A stretch of DNA of 64,000 nt, taken from contig JAJBTZ010000090.1 in assembly GCA_020860605.1 (NCBI GenBank), positions 393,431 through 457,430 of the forward strand, in the 5' to 3' direction. Below the pieces are notes generated by a model. It made no database searches. It saw nothing but the letters and a program-made list of their open reading frames with translations, and was not told the origin of the DNA. Positions 45,909 through 56,026 of the stretch are shown piece by piece (the first letter of the stretch is position 1; each line of letters opens with the position of its first letter). The position numbers and the translations under genes were made by a program. The DNA is from Ruminococcus sp. (GTDB lineage: Bacteria > Bacillota > Clostridia > Oscillospirales > Ruminococcaceae).

Positions 45909-48122
45909 CTACTTTGAGCTTCTTTCGACTGAGAATACGCCTTCGACCTTCTTGAGCCTTGTGATGACGTTCTGGAGCTCTGCGGTTCCGGCTACGCTGA
46001 TTGTCAGAGTGATACTCGCATTGCCGTTTTTCAGAACTCTTGCGGTCGATTCATAGGTCATGGTTCTCGTTTCCTGAAGGCAGGACATTATATCGGCCAG
46101 AATTCCGATTCGGTCGTAGCCAGTTACGTCGAGAACGACCTTGTAATAGTTGCTTGCGGTTTCATCCTTGCCAGCCCAGTGTACAGGAATCCAACGGTCA
46201 GGCTCGTTGTCCTTCTGGGAGAGATAGTTGATACAGTCGCATTTATGAACAGAGACACCGTGGCCACGGGTGATGAATCCTATGATATCATCTCCAGGAA
46301 GGGGCGAGCAGCATTGCGAGAGCTTGACAACGCAGTTGTCCATTCCGTCGACAATTATGCCGGAACTCGGCTTCTTCCTGCCAGTATACTGCTCCTGAAC
46401 GTACTGATTCTCGATCTGGCTGGCGCTCTGGATATACTTCTTTGTGTATTCCTCTTTGAGTCTCGGAATTATTTTTGAAAGGGTGACTCCGCCGTAGCCG
46501 ATCGCAGCGTAGAAGTCGTCAAGAGTCTCGCGGTTGTGGCGCTTCATGTCGAGCGAAAGGAAGTCCTCGAGCTCGTTTTCGGGAACTCTTATAAGATTGC
46601 GTTTGAATTCGCGTTCGAGCTCCTGCTTGCCTTCGGCAATATTCTCGTCGCGACGTTCCTTCTTGAACCAGGAACGGATTTTGGACTTGGCCTCGTTGGT
46701 CTGACAGATGTCGAGCCATGCTCTGTTGGGGCCGTGATTCGGGTCCTTGGTGGTGAGAATTTCGATAATTTCGCCAGTCTTGATCTGGTAATCAAGTGGA
46801 ACAAGCTTCTTATCTGCCTTTGCACCGATCATTCGGTGGCCAACCTGGGTGTGGATGGCATAGGCGAAGTCGATGACGGTTGCTCCCAGCGGAAGCGAGA
46901 TAACGTCGCCCTTGGGGGTCATCGCGAATACGTCTTCAGGAGCCAGGTCCTCCTTGATGGCTCTGACTATGTCCTCGACGTCGTTAGACTCCTGCTGGCT
47001 GTCAAGTATCTGGCGGACCCAGTTGAGTCTGGCGTCGAATTTATACTTGCCCTTGACGCCTTCCTTGTACTTCCAGTGAGCAGCGATACCGTATTCGGCG
47101 GTATGATGCATCTCATAGGTTCTTATCTGAACCTCGAAGGGGATGCCTTCCCTGCCCATAACGGTGGTGTGAAGACTCTGGTACATATTAGCCTTCGGAG
47201 TGGAAATATAGTCCTTGAATCTGTTCGGAATAGGCTGGAACATGTCGTGGACGACACCTAAAACATAGTAACACTCGGTGACGGTGTTGACTATCACTCG
47301 GACGGCGTACTTATCATAGATTTCGTCGAAGAGCTTGCCCTGCTCGTAGACTTTCTTATAGATGCCATAGGCGCTCTTGACACGGCCCTCGATTGTCGGA
47401 AGAGGGTTGAAATCCTGCTCGAGGCGCTTTGCAAGACGCTTTTTTATCTGCTCAATGAAGGCTTCGCGCTCAGGCTTCGACTTCTCGAGGAGCTGCTCGA
47501 TCTCGTTATAGGCGAAGGGATCAAGATAAGAAAATGCCAGGTCTTCGAGCTCCTCCTTCATCTGCCTGATTCCTAAGCGGTTTGCAAGGGGGACGAAGAT
47601 GCTCATCGTTTCAAGGGATACGCTTCTTCTCTTTTCCTCGCTGCGATAGCCGAGAGTTCTCATGTTATGGAGCCTGTCGGCGAGCTTGATGATGATGACT
47701 CTGATGTCCTTTGACATCGAGAGAAGCATCTTTCGGATATTCTCCGCCTGCTGCTCCTCTTTTGAGTAAAGTGCAACTTGATTCAGCTTTGTAACACCGT
47801 CGACAAGGTTTGCAACGTCCTCACCGAAGCTCTTTTTGAGCTCACTATATGGCGTTCCAGTGTCCTCAATGACATCGTGAAGGAGTGCAGCACAGATGGT
47901 GTCGGCATCCATTCCGAGCTCGACTAATATCTTTGCGACTGCTATCGGATGGATGATATACGGCTCACCCGATTCACGGAACTGTCCTTCATGCTTTTCC
48001 CTTGCAAGCTCATATGCCTGCTCGATTTTCTCGACATTATAGTTCTTGTCGAGGGCAATTATTGAGTCTATAAAATCCTTATAGGCTTCATCCACGATTC
48101 TTTTGTTATCTTCTTCTGCCAT
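45909..48122 (-). CDS. rel: Bifunctional (p)ppGpp synthetase/hydrolase
   Basis: A 737-residue stringent-response enzyme. The HD hydrolase domain (~25-180) has I-I-H-P and L-L-H-D-V-I-E-D-T. The synthetase domain (~230-345) has the R-F-K-D-Y-I-S and Y-Q-S-L-H-T-T blocks. A TGS domain (~390-450), helical and zinc-finger regions with C-C-S-P-L-P-G (~600), and a C-terminal ACT domain (~660-735) follow. Both active sites look intact, so it can make and degrade the alarmone. The gene lies between recJ (17 bases) and the MBL gene. Confidence 0.96.
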   Translation of the reverse strand: MAEEDNKRIVDEAYKDFIDSIIALDKNYNVEKIEQAYELAREKHEGQFRESGEPYIIHPIAVAKILVELGMDADTICAALLHDVIEDTGTPYSELKKSFGEDVANLVDGVTKLNQVALYSKEEQQAENIRKMLLSMSKDIRVIIIKLADRLHNMRTLGYRSEEKRRSVSLETMSIFVPLANRLGIRQMKEELEDLAFSYLDPFAYNEIEQLLEKSKPEREAFIEQIKKRLAKRLEQDFNPLPTIEGRVKSAYGIYKKVYEQGKLFDEIYDKYAVRVIVNTVTECYYVLGVVHDMFQPIPNRFKDYISTPKANMYQSLHTTVMGREGIPFEVQIRTYEMHHTAEYGIAAHWKYKEGVKGKYKFDARLNWVRQILDSQQESNDVEDIVRAIKEDLAPEDVFAMTPKGDVISLPLGATVIDFAYAIHTQVGHRMIGAKADKKLVPLDYQIKTGEIIEILTTKDPNHGPNRAWLDICQTNEAKSKIRSWFKKERRDENIAEGKQELEREFKRNLIRVPENELEDFLSLDMKRHNRETLDDFYAAIGYGGVTLSKIIPRLKEEYTKKYIQSASQIENQYVQEQYTGRKKPSSGIIVDGMDNCVVKLSQCCSPLPGDDIIGFITRGHGVSVHKCDCINYLSQKDNEPDRWIPVHWAGKDETASNYYKVVLDVTGYDRIGILADIMSCLQETRTMTYESTARVLKNGNASITLTISVAGTAELQNVITRLKKVEGVFSVERSSK

Positions 48123-48138
48123 ACTATTCCCTCCTCAC

Positions 48139-50178
48139 TTATTCTTGTACATTCTCTTTGGATTTAATCAGGCTGTCAAGACGCATAAGCGTCTGGGAGC
48201 TTTCTATATCAACCCTTGTTTTGGGTGAAGTTAACTCTATGTATCCGTTCTCGCCAGTTCTGCAAAGGCCAGTGTCACAGAAGGCATCAACCGCCACCGA
48301 AAGCTTGAAGCAGTTTATTCCTAAGTGAGCTGAAAGGTTCGTGACCGAGAACGGCGCTGCAAGCTTGAAAGCGTATTTATATATGGAAACCAGCTCTTCA
48401 CGGGTCGGTCTACCCTTTTTCAGAATTTCAAGAGGGATATCCTCTCCCCTTCTGAAGCTCTCATAGGCGTCATATGCTGCAAAATAGCGATCCTGGCGGA
48501 TTCCATGGAGACGGTAGTCAGTGACTGTCAGGTTGAAGCTCTTTTTGCCGTTATATTCGTTTATCGAAAGTGTGCCCATCAGGTCAACTTTGTCGCCCTG
48601 GTTAATGCCGATGGAGGCAGTTTTCCTTCTGAACATGAGGCAGCTGAGGTGGACTCCGTCGTAGGAGACCTCGAGCTTAGTATGCTCGCCATTTTTTAAG
48701 GGAACCACTCTGAGAACTGCTGCTCCTGAAAGAGCGAAGAGCGGTTCAGGATTTCCAGCGCCATAGGGCTCGATTCGGCTGAGGTCATTTATATTCGCTT
48801 CGGTTATGTCAGCACCTCTTAAGAGCTTGTCGGCTGTGAGGGTGAATCTCGGCATAGATGGGAAATTCTCTTTTGCGTAGTCAAGAATCATCTTTTTGAG
48901 CTTCGGGATGTCCTCTTCCTTGACTGTAAGGCCTCCGGCACATTCGTGGCCACCGTATTTGACCAGAAGCTCCTTGCAATGGTCAAAGCATTTGAAGATA
49001 TTGAAGCCTGAGATGCTTCTTGCGGAACCGACTGCAAGGCCGTTATCGTCTATTGAGATTATTAGGACAGGTCTTTCATATCTTTCAAGGAGCCTTGCTG
49101 CGACTATTCCGATTACGCCGTGATGCCAGCCTTTGCCACTTAAGATGATGACTCTGTCGTGGACGATGTCGGGATTTTCAGAGATATATTTGCCGATTTC
49201 AGCGATGATTTCCGCTTCGCACTGCTTTCTCTGGTCGTTGAGAGTCGAAAGCTTATGAGCATTTCCGACAGCTTCGTTGCCTTCGGTGACGAGCGTGTCG
49301 AGGGCCGTTATAGGAGAACCGAAGCGACCTGCAGCGTTAATCCTTGGAGCCAAGAAATAGGCAACCGACGACGAATTCAGAGTATCTGGGTTGATGCCAC
49401 TCTGCTCAATAAGGCTCACAAGGCCTTCGCGTTCGGTATATTTAAGCTGGCTCAGGCCCATATTGACGATGGTTCTGTTCTCGGAAACGAGGGGAACTAT
49501 GTCAGCGATGGTGCCGATGGCACAGATGTCGGCGTACTGCTCGACTATGAAGTCGGAGCCGTCCTCTTCGAGGGCACAAAGAAGCTTCAGAGCAACTCCG
49601 ACACCTGCAAAGTCCTTGAATTCTGATTTGCAGGTCTCGAGATAAGGGTCTACAAGAGCCTCTGCTCTCGGGAGTGACACAGCAGGCTGGTGGTGATCGG
49701 TGATGACGAGCTTCATGCCGAGCTCATGGATATAGTCGGCCTCATTCACAGCGGCTATACCGTTGTCGACGGTTATTATGAGATTAGCGCCATTCTGATG
49801 GATTTCATCGATGGCGTTCATATTGAGGCCATAGCCTTCGCTCCGCTCAGGGATGTAGCAGAGGGTTTCGACGCCCATATTCAGGAAATAATCGTATAGA
49901 ATTGCGGTTGAAGTGACGCCGTCACAGTCGTAGTCGCCATAGATGCAGATGGTTTCGCCGTTTCCTACCGCCTCGTTTATTGTGGCGACTGCCTTGTCCA
50001 TGTCGGGAAGGAGATATGGATCGCTCAGCTCGACGCCGCCAAAGAAGGCTTTTATATCCTCGAGGTTATTATATCCTCTTGCGGACATGACCTCGGCTGT
50101 CAGCTTGGAAAGGTCGGTCGAATGAAGAGTTTTCTCGACGGCATCTGTATTAATTTCTCTTACTTCCCATCTTTTCAT
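48139..50178 (-). CDS. recJ: Single-stranded-DNA exonuclease RecJ
   Basis: A 679-residue DHH-family nuclease acting 5' to 3' on single-stranded DNA in recombination and mismatch repair. Motif Y-G-D-Y-D-C-D-G-V-T-S-T (~85) and the D-H-H of V-I-T-D-H-H-Q-P (~170) bind the metals. The DHHA1 block G-G-H-E-C-A-G-G (~410) and the OB fold (~460-560) follow. A C-terminal extension (~570-679) with a winged-helix-like stretch is seen in Firmicute RecJ. It starts its operon from the promoter at 50221-50249. Confidence 0.96.
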   Translation of the reverse strand: MKRWEVREINTDAVEKTLHSTDLSKLTAEVMSARGYNNLEDIKAFFGGVELSDPYLLPDMDKAVATINEAVGNGETICIYGDYDCDGVTSTAILYDYFLNMGVETLCYIPERSEGYGLNMNAIDEIHQNGANLIITVDNGIAAVNEADYIHELGMKLVITDHHQPAVSLPRAEALVDPYLETCKSEFKDFAGVGVALKLLCALEEDGSDFIVEQYADICAIGTIADIVPLVSENRTIVNMGLSQLKYTEREGLVSLIEQSGINPDTLNSSSVAYFLAPRINAAGRFGSPITALDTLVTEGNEAVGNAHKLSTLNDQRKQCEAEIIAEIGKYISENPDIVHDRVIILSGKGWHHGVIGIVAARLLERYERPVLIISIDDNGLAVGSARSISGFNIFKCFDHCKELLVKYGGHECAGGLTVKEEDIPKLKKMILDYAKENFPSMPRFTLTADKLLRGADITEANINDLSRIEPYGAGNPEPLFALSGAAVLRVVPLKNGEHTKLEVSYDGVHLSCLMFRRKTASIGINQGDKVDLMGTLSINEYNGKKSFNLTVTDYRLHGIRQDRYFAAYDAYESFRRGEDIPLEILKKGRPTREELVSIYKYAFKLAAPFSVTNLSAHLGINCFKLSVAVDAFCDTGLCRTGENGYIELTSPKTRVDIESSQTLMRLDSLIKSKENVQE

Positions 50179-50220
50179 CTTTAGGCCTTCCTTTCTCTTA
50201 AAATATCTGCGAATGGTGAT

Positions 50221-50249
50221 ATTATATCACTTCAGGCGACATATTTCAA
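50221..50249 (-). promoter_or_regulatory. Promoter of the recJ-rel operon
   Basis: TTGAAA (50244-50249), a 17-base spacer and TATAAT (50221-50226) on the minus strand, ~43 bases before recJ. Confidence 0.75.
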
Positions 50250-50290
50250 GAACCCTGTGTGCTATAAAGCATAATTTTTCGGCAGAAAAT

Positions 50291-50327
50291 GAAAGCGCAC
50301 CCCTCTTTTCGGGAGAAGCGCGCTTTC
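50291..50327 (-). terminator. Terminator of the murD-dnaE-SGNH operon
   Basis: GAAAGCGC (50291-50298) pairs with GCGCTTTC (50320-50327), with an inner CCTC/GAGG-type stem around TTTTC. It lies just past the SGNH stop and ahead of the recJ promoter. Confidence 0.75.
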
Positions 50328-50339
50328 CTTAGGACAAGA

Positions 50340-50963
50340 TCACTTGATCTTGTCTACAATCTTCTTCATGTACTCGGCGTAAATCTGACCGATGAGCCTT
50401 GCACCCTTTTCGGTGGGATGGACGCCATCTTCGGCGAAGCTTACAGGGTCGTCGCCTATGAATGCGGAGTTGAGAAGGCCGTCAAGCGGGACATAGACAT
50501 CGGCATACTCACGGGCAAGCTTTCTTACGACCTCAGTCTTCCTGTAAAGGTCTTCTCTGAAATAGAGCTTGTCGGGAACTGGTATAAGGAACGGCTCCAT
50601 GAGCATGATTCTTGCATGGGTCCTTTCCTTCATTGCGTCAAGGATGGTTCTGTAGTTCTTCTCGAACTGCTCATCGCTCATCCAGTCCCTGTCACCAGCA
50701 TGGCTCCAGACATCGTTGATTCCGATGAGAATCGAGCAGATATCTGGCTGAACCTCGACGAAGTCACTCTCGAGTCTCTCAACGAGATTAGAGGTCTGGT
50801 CTCCACCGATTGCGAGATCGACAAATTCGAACTCGACATCAGGGCAAAGCTCCTTGAGTGCGGGTGCAGCATAACGAGGATATCCCCAGCCGAGATCGTG
50901 GATATTTTCACGATCTCTGCCCATGTCGGTAATGCTGTCGCCTTGGAATAGTAGTTTAATCAT
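50340..50963 (-). CDS. SGNH/GDSL-family hydrolase
   Basis: A 207-residue esterase of the SGNH fold. Block I is G-D-S-I-T-D (Ser10), block II has the Gly in I-G-G-D-Q-T-S, block III is I-G-I-N-D-V-W and block V is D-G-V-H-P-T with the Asp and His. No signal peptide, so it acts inside the cell. Relatives remove acetyl groups from xylan or mannan fragments; the preceding GH26 mannanase gene, 37 bases upstream, makes mannan or manno-oligosaccharide deacetylation a reasonable guess. Confidence 0.88.
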   Translation of the reverse strand: MIKLLFQGDSITDMGRDRENIHDLGWGYPRYAAPALKELCPDVEFEFVDLAIGGDQTSNLVERLESDFVEVQPDICSILIGINDVWSHAGDRDWMSDEQFEKNYRTILDAMKERTHARIMLMEPFLIPVPDKLYFREDLYRKTEVVRKLAREYADVYVPLDGLLNSAFIGDDPVSFAEDGVHPTEKGARLIGQIYAEYMKKIVDKIK

Positions 50964-51000
50964 AATAATTCCTCCATATATATTTAATCTTGGATTAATG

Positions 51001-52560
51001 TCAACTGAGCCTGTACTTTGTCAGGTCTGGCAGTTCATCAAGAGTCAGGGTATAGTCACTCTCATATGCCTTTATGAGCATACTTTCTTCGGTGTAGGAC
51101 TCGTTATAGCCCTTCCAGGTGTAGACGAAGTCGCCACTCCATACGCCCCAATAGAGCCAATGGATGTTGTCCTGCTGAAGGTTGTCGGGATCAGGGATGC
51201 AGCCGTTCTCGGAAAGGGCTACGAGCTTGGTCTCGTCAGAGCATCTGTAGGCTTCGATGAAGGTTGCTGCCTGAGATGAATACTCATTCTCACCGGGATA
51301 GATGTCCCAAGCGATTATGTCGACAACGTCATCTCCCGGGTACCAGTCGGCATCCTGACCGTTCCAGACCCAGATAAGGTTTGTGAGCTCGTATTCTTCA
51401 GTAAATATCTCATACATGAGTCTGTAGAGTGCAATATAGCTCTCAGCAGAGCAGTCTCCCCACCAGAACCATGCTCCTGAAGCCTCGTGAAGAGGTCTCC
51501 AGAGGACAGGGACGCCATAGTCTCTGAGGATCTGAAGCTTTGAAGCTATTTCATGCATGTCCTCGACCAGGAGATTATAAAGCTCTTCATCTTCGCCGTT
51601 CATCGCCTTGTCGAGGTCGATTGTCGAATACTCGGTATAGAACGAGCTGTACCATTCGCCGTTGTCAGAAACATAGCCTTCAGGCGACTGCCAGTGCCAG
51701 CAAATCTGGACTATTCCACCGCAGTTGACATACCAGTCGTATGCTCTCTCGACGGTTTCGGTCGTGGCGTTGTTTGCCTGAGCAACGGGAGTGTAGTTCA
51801 TCATATCAAGTCCTAAAACCGCGAATTCTTCGCCAGTGATAGAGGTGATCCACTCATACTCTTCAGAGTCTCTGCTCGCATCGGCGAACTGGCCTGTGAG
51901 AGTGTACTTGCCGTAGATATCACACAGGAAATTATAGAGCCTTACTGTGTTGTCATCGGCGTTTTCATTTGAAAGAGAACAAGTGACGTTGTAGACATCC
52001 TCAATATTGATATCAGAAGCGGTGATGACAAGGCAGTCATAGTCGACCCAGCCCCAGCTGACAGTCATTGAGAACTCGTGAGTGCCAGCGCTGAGGTAGA
52101 TATACTCGAGTGTGACATCGCAAACCTCGTTTGCTACTTCGTTTTCTACCGAGCCGATATAGCTGCCGTCAAGATTGGCGTAGTTGGTTCTTCCCGCTGA
52201 AGACGTCAGCGAAGAAACGGTCAGATTGTAGAAGCCCGAATTCTCAATCTCGAAGGACAAGACCATCGAATCGCTGTCGGAATTAAGCTCTGTAACGCCT
52301 GCTCCGCCTGAGAAGAGCTCGTTTGAAGTGACCTTGCAGCTTCCACCGAGAGTTGCATCCTCAAATTCGAGGAGCTGATAATAATCGCTTGGAGCATTGT
52401 TCTCGGTATAGGTGTTCTCGCTCAGGTCAAGCGATGTGTTGTACTCGCTTCTTACGTCACCGAAGGTGGCGTTTTCCATGACGGCTGTGCCACAGGCAGT
52501 GGTGCAAAGAATCGCCACGATTGTGAGAATACAGACGAAGCTTTGAAGTAATTTTTTCAT
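51001..52560 (-). CDS. GH26 beta-mannanase lipoprotein with CBM35-like domain
   Basis: A 519-residue secreted lipoprotein. ATG 52560 is preferred over the one six bases earlier because AAAGGA lies eight bases ahead of it. Lipobox T-T-A-C is at ~23. A beta-sandwich resembling CBM35 (~60-185; L-L-E-F-E-D-A ... D-Y-D-C-L-V-I) is followed by the GH26 TIM barrel (~200-505). The acid/base is Glu359 in W-R-P-L-H-E-A-S-G and the nucleophile Glu451 in A-L-S-E-N-G. It cuts beta-1,4-mannan. It lies directly after dnaE, an unusual place for a hydrolase. Confidence 0.9.
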   Translation of the reverse strand: MKKLLQSFVCILTIVAILCTTACGTAVMENATFGDVRSEYNTSLDLSENTYTENNAPSDYYQLLEFEDATLGGSCKVTSNELFSGGAGVTELNSDSDSMVLSFEIENSGFYNLTVSSLTSSAGRTNYANLDGSYIGSVENEVANEVCDVTLEYIYLSAGTHEFSMTVSWGWVDYDCLVITASDINIEDVYNVTCSLSNENADDNTVRLYNFLCDIYGKYTLTGQFADASRDSEEYEWITSITGEEFAVLGLDMMNYTPVAQANNATTETVERAYDWYVNCGGIVQICWHWQSPEGYVSDNGEWYSSFYTEYSTIDLDKAMNGEDEELYNLLVEDMHEIASKLQILRDYGVPVLWRPLHEASGAWFWWGDCSAESYIALYRLMYEIFTEEYELTNLIWVWNGQDADWYPGDDVVDIIAWDIYPGENEYSSQAATFIEAYRCSDETKLVALSENGCIPDPDNLQQDNIHWLYWGVWSGDFVYTWKGYNESYTEESMLIKAYESDYTLTLDELPDLTKYRLS

Positions 52561-52562
52561 TG

Positions 52563-55500
52563 TCATTGTCCTTTCTTGACGGTAAACTTGACGTTATCAA
52601 CGCCGAATATTTTTATCAGCTCGGAAATGGTTTCAGAACTGATATTGATCGAATTTGCACCCTTGATATCGGTGGACTTCTTTACGTCCGAAAGATATCC
52701 GATGAGCCTGCCAGAGCCCTTATTCTCTGAGCAGAGCTTTCTTAAGGCTGCTATCTTGTCCTTGTCTGTGGATTTCAGTTTCAGGCAAAGAGGGCGCTTC
52801 CTGAGCTCATCGATATAGGCATCAGCGTCCTGAACTCTGTCTACGAGAATTTTCGGAGTTTCCTCATCTTTTATCGAAAGCCTTCCGAAAATTGCGAGCC
52901 TTGCACTGTTCACAAGAAGATCTCTGGCTGACTTATAGGCTTCAGGGAAAACTATGGCTTCTATTTCAGAGGTTGCATCCTCAACAACGCAGAAAGCCAT
53001 CATGGCGCCATTTTTGGTGTTGTGAACCCTCTTTGAACGGAAGATAGCCATTATGCCAACTTCCTGTCTCTCTTTGAATGTCGGAGGGTTATCGGAGGCG
53101 CCATCTATAATCTTCTTCGCAGTTGTCATGCCGGAGGCTGTTGCCCATGGAGAATACGGCGAAAGCGGATGGCCTGAGATATAGATTCCCGTTGTCTCCT
53201 TCTCCATCTCTAAGAGCTCCGAAAGCGGATACTCCTCAACATCCGGGAAGGAAACGTCTATGTGAGACTGTTCTGCACTTCCGAAAAGGTCTGTCTGGCC
53301 ATCGATTCCGGCTCTTGATTCGCTCGAAACGGCGTTGATAATCGCATCGTAGTTCGAGAGCATCTGGCGGCGGTTTGTCGGGAAGCAGTCGAATGCTCCA
53401 CACATGATTAAGCTTTCTATCGAACGGACAGTGACCTCGCCTGAGGGAGTCCTTTCGATGAAATCGACAAGCGAAAGATACTTGCCGTTTTTCTCTCGCT
53501 CCAGCAAAATCGCATTGATTGCTGTTCTGCCGAGACTCTTTACTGCTAAAAGCCCGTAGCGAATGCCTCCATCGACAGGAACGAAATCGTCCTGACTCTG
53601 GTTGATGTCTGGTGGGAGGATTTTTACTCCCTTCGCCTCACATTCTGCCGAATATTCGGTGATCTTCGAAACGTTATCCAAAACACTCGTGAGGAGCGCC
53701 GACATGTACTCCTTGAAATAGTGGCGCTTTAAGTAAGCAGTCTCGTAGGCAACGGTTGCATAGGCAGCTGCATGGGACTTATTGAAGGCGTAGGAGGCGA
53801 AGCTGGTCATCTCGTCGAAGAGCTCGTTTGCAACCTTTTCGGAAATGCCATTTGCAACGCAACCGCAGCAGTTGACCGAGCCGTCAGGGTTCTTTTCACC
53901 GTAGATGAATGCTTTTCGCTCGTTTTCGAGGACATCATGCTTCTTTTTCGCCATTGCACGGCGGACTATGTCGGCCCTGCCGTAGGAATAGCCTGCAAGG
54001 CTTCTGAAAATCTGCATTACCTGCTCCTGATAGACGATGCAGCCATAGGTAACGTCTAAGATCGGCTTCAGAAGAGGAGTTTTGTAGGTGACAAGGTCCT
54101 TATTGTGGCGGTTTCGGATATAGGTTGGGATCGAATCCATCGGTCCGGGACGATAGAGGGAGATTACAGCTATCAGGTCCTCTATATCCTCAGGGACAAG
54201 TCGCATAATGGTGCTTGTCATCCCCTGAGATTCGAACTGGAAGACTCCGACGGTGTCACCGTCTGCAAGCATTTTGTAAACCTCTTTGTCGTCGAGAGGG
54301 ATCTTTTCTATATCAAAATCGGGTTCTGTCTTTCTTATTTCTCTGACGGCGTCACGGATAACCGTAAGGTTCCGAAGGCCAAGGAAGTCGATTTTCAGGA
54401 TTCCGAGGTTCTCAAGGATGCCCATTGTATACTGGGTCACGAGCTGGCCGTCGTTGGTCATGAGGGGGACGTAGTCGGAAACTGGTCCAGCAGTGATTAC
54501 CACTCCGGCAGCATGGGTTGAACAGTGGCGGGGCATTCCCTCGACCTGCTCTGCCATGTCGATAAGCTCCTTCACCTGCGGTGAAGAATTGTAGAGCTCC
54601 TTGATTACGGAGGATTTCTGCTTCGCTTCGCTTAAGGTCTCGCCGAATTGGATGGCTTTGGCGACCTTGTCGGTGACGCTAAAAGGAATATTCATGACCC
54701 TACCGCAGTCGCGGATGGCGTTTTTGGCTGCCATTGTTCCGAATGTGACTATCTGGGCGACATGGTCCTCACCATAGCGGCGTTTTACATAGTCGATGAC
54801 ATCCTGCCTTCCCTCGATGCAGAAGTCGATGTCGAAGTCGGGCATAGAAACTCGCTCAGGGTTCAGAAATCTCTCAAACAGTAGGTTATATTTTATCGGG
54901 TCAATGCCGGTGATTCCGATGCAGTAGGCAACGAGACTTCCTGCGCCTGAGCCTCTGCCGGGGCCTACAGGGATTCCATGGGTTTTGGCGTAGTTTATGA
55001 AGTCCCAGACGATCAGGTAGTAGTTGACATATCCCATGCCAGAGATGACGGAGAGCTCATATTCGAGGCGCTCTCTTATCTCATCGGTGATGTTGTCGCC
55101 GTAGCGCTTTTTGAGGCCATCATAGCTCATCTGCCGAAGGTAAGCTTCGTTGTCGGTGACGCCTTCTATCGAGAAAGCAGGGAGCTTCGTGACGCCAAAT
55201 TCAAACTCTACGTTGCACTTTTCGGCTATCTCGGCGGTATTATAGACGGCATCCTGGTGGCCTGGGAACGCTGAGAGCATCTCTGCCTCAGATTTGATGT
55301 AAAACTCATCGTTCGGAAAGCTCATTCCGTCTGGGTCATCGAGTGCTGTATTGGTTGCGATTCTCATCAGCACCTTCTGGGCTGGGGCGTCGGAGCGGTT
55401 GATATAGTGAGCATCGTTTGTGGCTGCAAGCCTGACGCCGGTTTCGGAGCTCAGTTTGAAAAGATATGGAAGAATATTCGTCTCATCAGCAAAATCGTGG

Positions 55501-56024
55501 TTCTGGACCTCGATATAGTAGTCCTCACCGAAGAGCTCGCGGTATTTTAAAACAGTCTTTTTGGCGCTAAGATAGTCTCCAGCGCTCAGAAGCCTTGGGA
55601 CTTCACCGGCAATGCAGCCGGAAAGGCAGACGAGGCCTTCGTGGTACTTCTCTAAGAGCTCAAAATCGATTCTCGGCTTGCGGTAGAAGCCTTCGGTGTA
55701 GGAAAGCGAAGTGAGCTTGCAGAGGTTTTTGTAGCCGGTTTCGTTCTTGCATAGTATTATCAGGTGATAGGGGTTGTCAATCTTCCCGGCCTTATCGAAT
55801 CTGGTTCTCGGAGCTACATACATTTCACAGCCGATTATCGGCTTTATTCCGGCAGCTTTGGCTATTTTATAGAACTCAACGGCTGCAAAGACATTGCCAT
55901 GATCGGTCACGGCGACAGAGTCCATCCCAAGCTCCCTGACACGGTTGACGAGGCTTTTCAGCCTGCAAGCGCCGTCAAGAAGCGAATATTCACTATGAAC
56001 ATGAAGATGGACAAAGTTCGCCAT
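52563..56024 (-). CDS. dnaE: DNA polymerase III alpha subunit (DnaE)
   Basis: A 1,153-residue replicative polymerase. The PHP domain opens with H-L-H-V-H-S-E-Y-S-L-L-D-G. The palm contains G-P-G-R-G-S-G-A-G-S (~365) and catalytic P-D-F-D-I-D-F (~400). The tandem helix-hairpin-helix region and an OB fold (~960-1060) follow. The exonuclease domain of PolC is absent, so this is the DnaE type. It starts three bases after whiA and is full length. Confidence 0.97.
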   Translation of the reverse strand: MANFVHLHVHSEYSLLDGACRLKSLVNRVRELGMDSVAVTDHGNVFAAVEFYKIAKAAGIKPIIGCEMYVAPRTRFDKAGKIDNPYHLIILCKNETGYKNLCKLTSLSYTEGFYRKPRIDFELLEKYHEGLVCLSGCIAGEVPRLLSAGDYLSAKKTVLKYRELFGEDYYIEVQNHDFADETNILPYLFKLSSETGVRLAATNDAHYINRSDAPAQKVLMRIATNTALDDPDGMSFPNDEFYIKSEAEMLSAFPGHQDAVYNTAEIAEKCNVEFEFGVTKLPAFSIEGVTDNEAYLRQMSYDGLKKRYGDNITDEIRERLEYELSVISGMGYVNYYLIVWDFINYAKTHGIPVGPGRGSGAGSLVAYCIGITGIDPIKYNLLFERFLNPERVSMPDFDIDFCIEGRQDVIDYVKRRYGEDHVAQIVTFGTMAAKNAIRDCGRVMNIPFSVTDKVAKAIQFGETLSEAKQKSSVIKELYNSSPQVKELIDMAEQVEGMPRHCSTHAAGVVITAGPVSDYVPLMTNDGQLVTQYTMGILENLGILKIDFLGLRNLTVIRDAVREIRKTEPDFDIEKIPLDDKEVYKMLADGDTVGVFQFESQGMTSTIMRLVPEDIEDLIAVISLYRPGPMDSIPTYIRNRHNKDLVTYKTPLLKPILDVTYGCIVYQEQVMQIFRSLAGYSYGRADIVRRAMAKKKHDVLENERKAFIYGEKNPDGSVNCCGCVANGISEKVANELFDEMTSFASYAFNKSHAAAYATVAYETAYLKRHYFKEYMSALLTSVLDNVSKITEYSAECEAKGVKILPPDINQSQDDFVPVDGGIRYGLLAVKSLGRTAINAILLEREKNGKYLSLVDFIERTPSGEVTVRSIESLIMCGAFDCFPTNRRQMLSNYDAIINAVSSESRAGIDGQTDLFGSAEQSHIDVSFPDVEEYPLSELLEMEKETTGIYISGHPLSPYSPWATASGMTTAKKIIDGASDNPPTFKERQEVGIMAIFRSKRVHNTKNGAMMAFCVVEDATSEIEAIVFPEAYKSARDLLVNSARLAIFGRLSIKDEETPKILVDRVQDADAYIDELRKRPLCLKLKSTDKDKIAALRKLCSENKGSGRLIGYLSDVKKSTDIKGANSINISSETISELIKIFGVDNVKFTVKKGQ

Positions 56025-56026
56025 AG

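Noticed and set aside
46536..47261. 241-codon plus-strand frame inside rel
   Set aside because: It is an antisense shadow of a fully conserved rel coding region.
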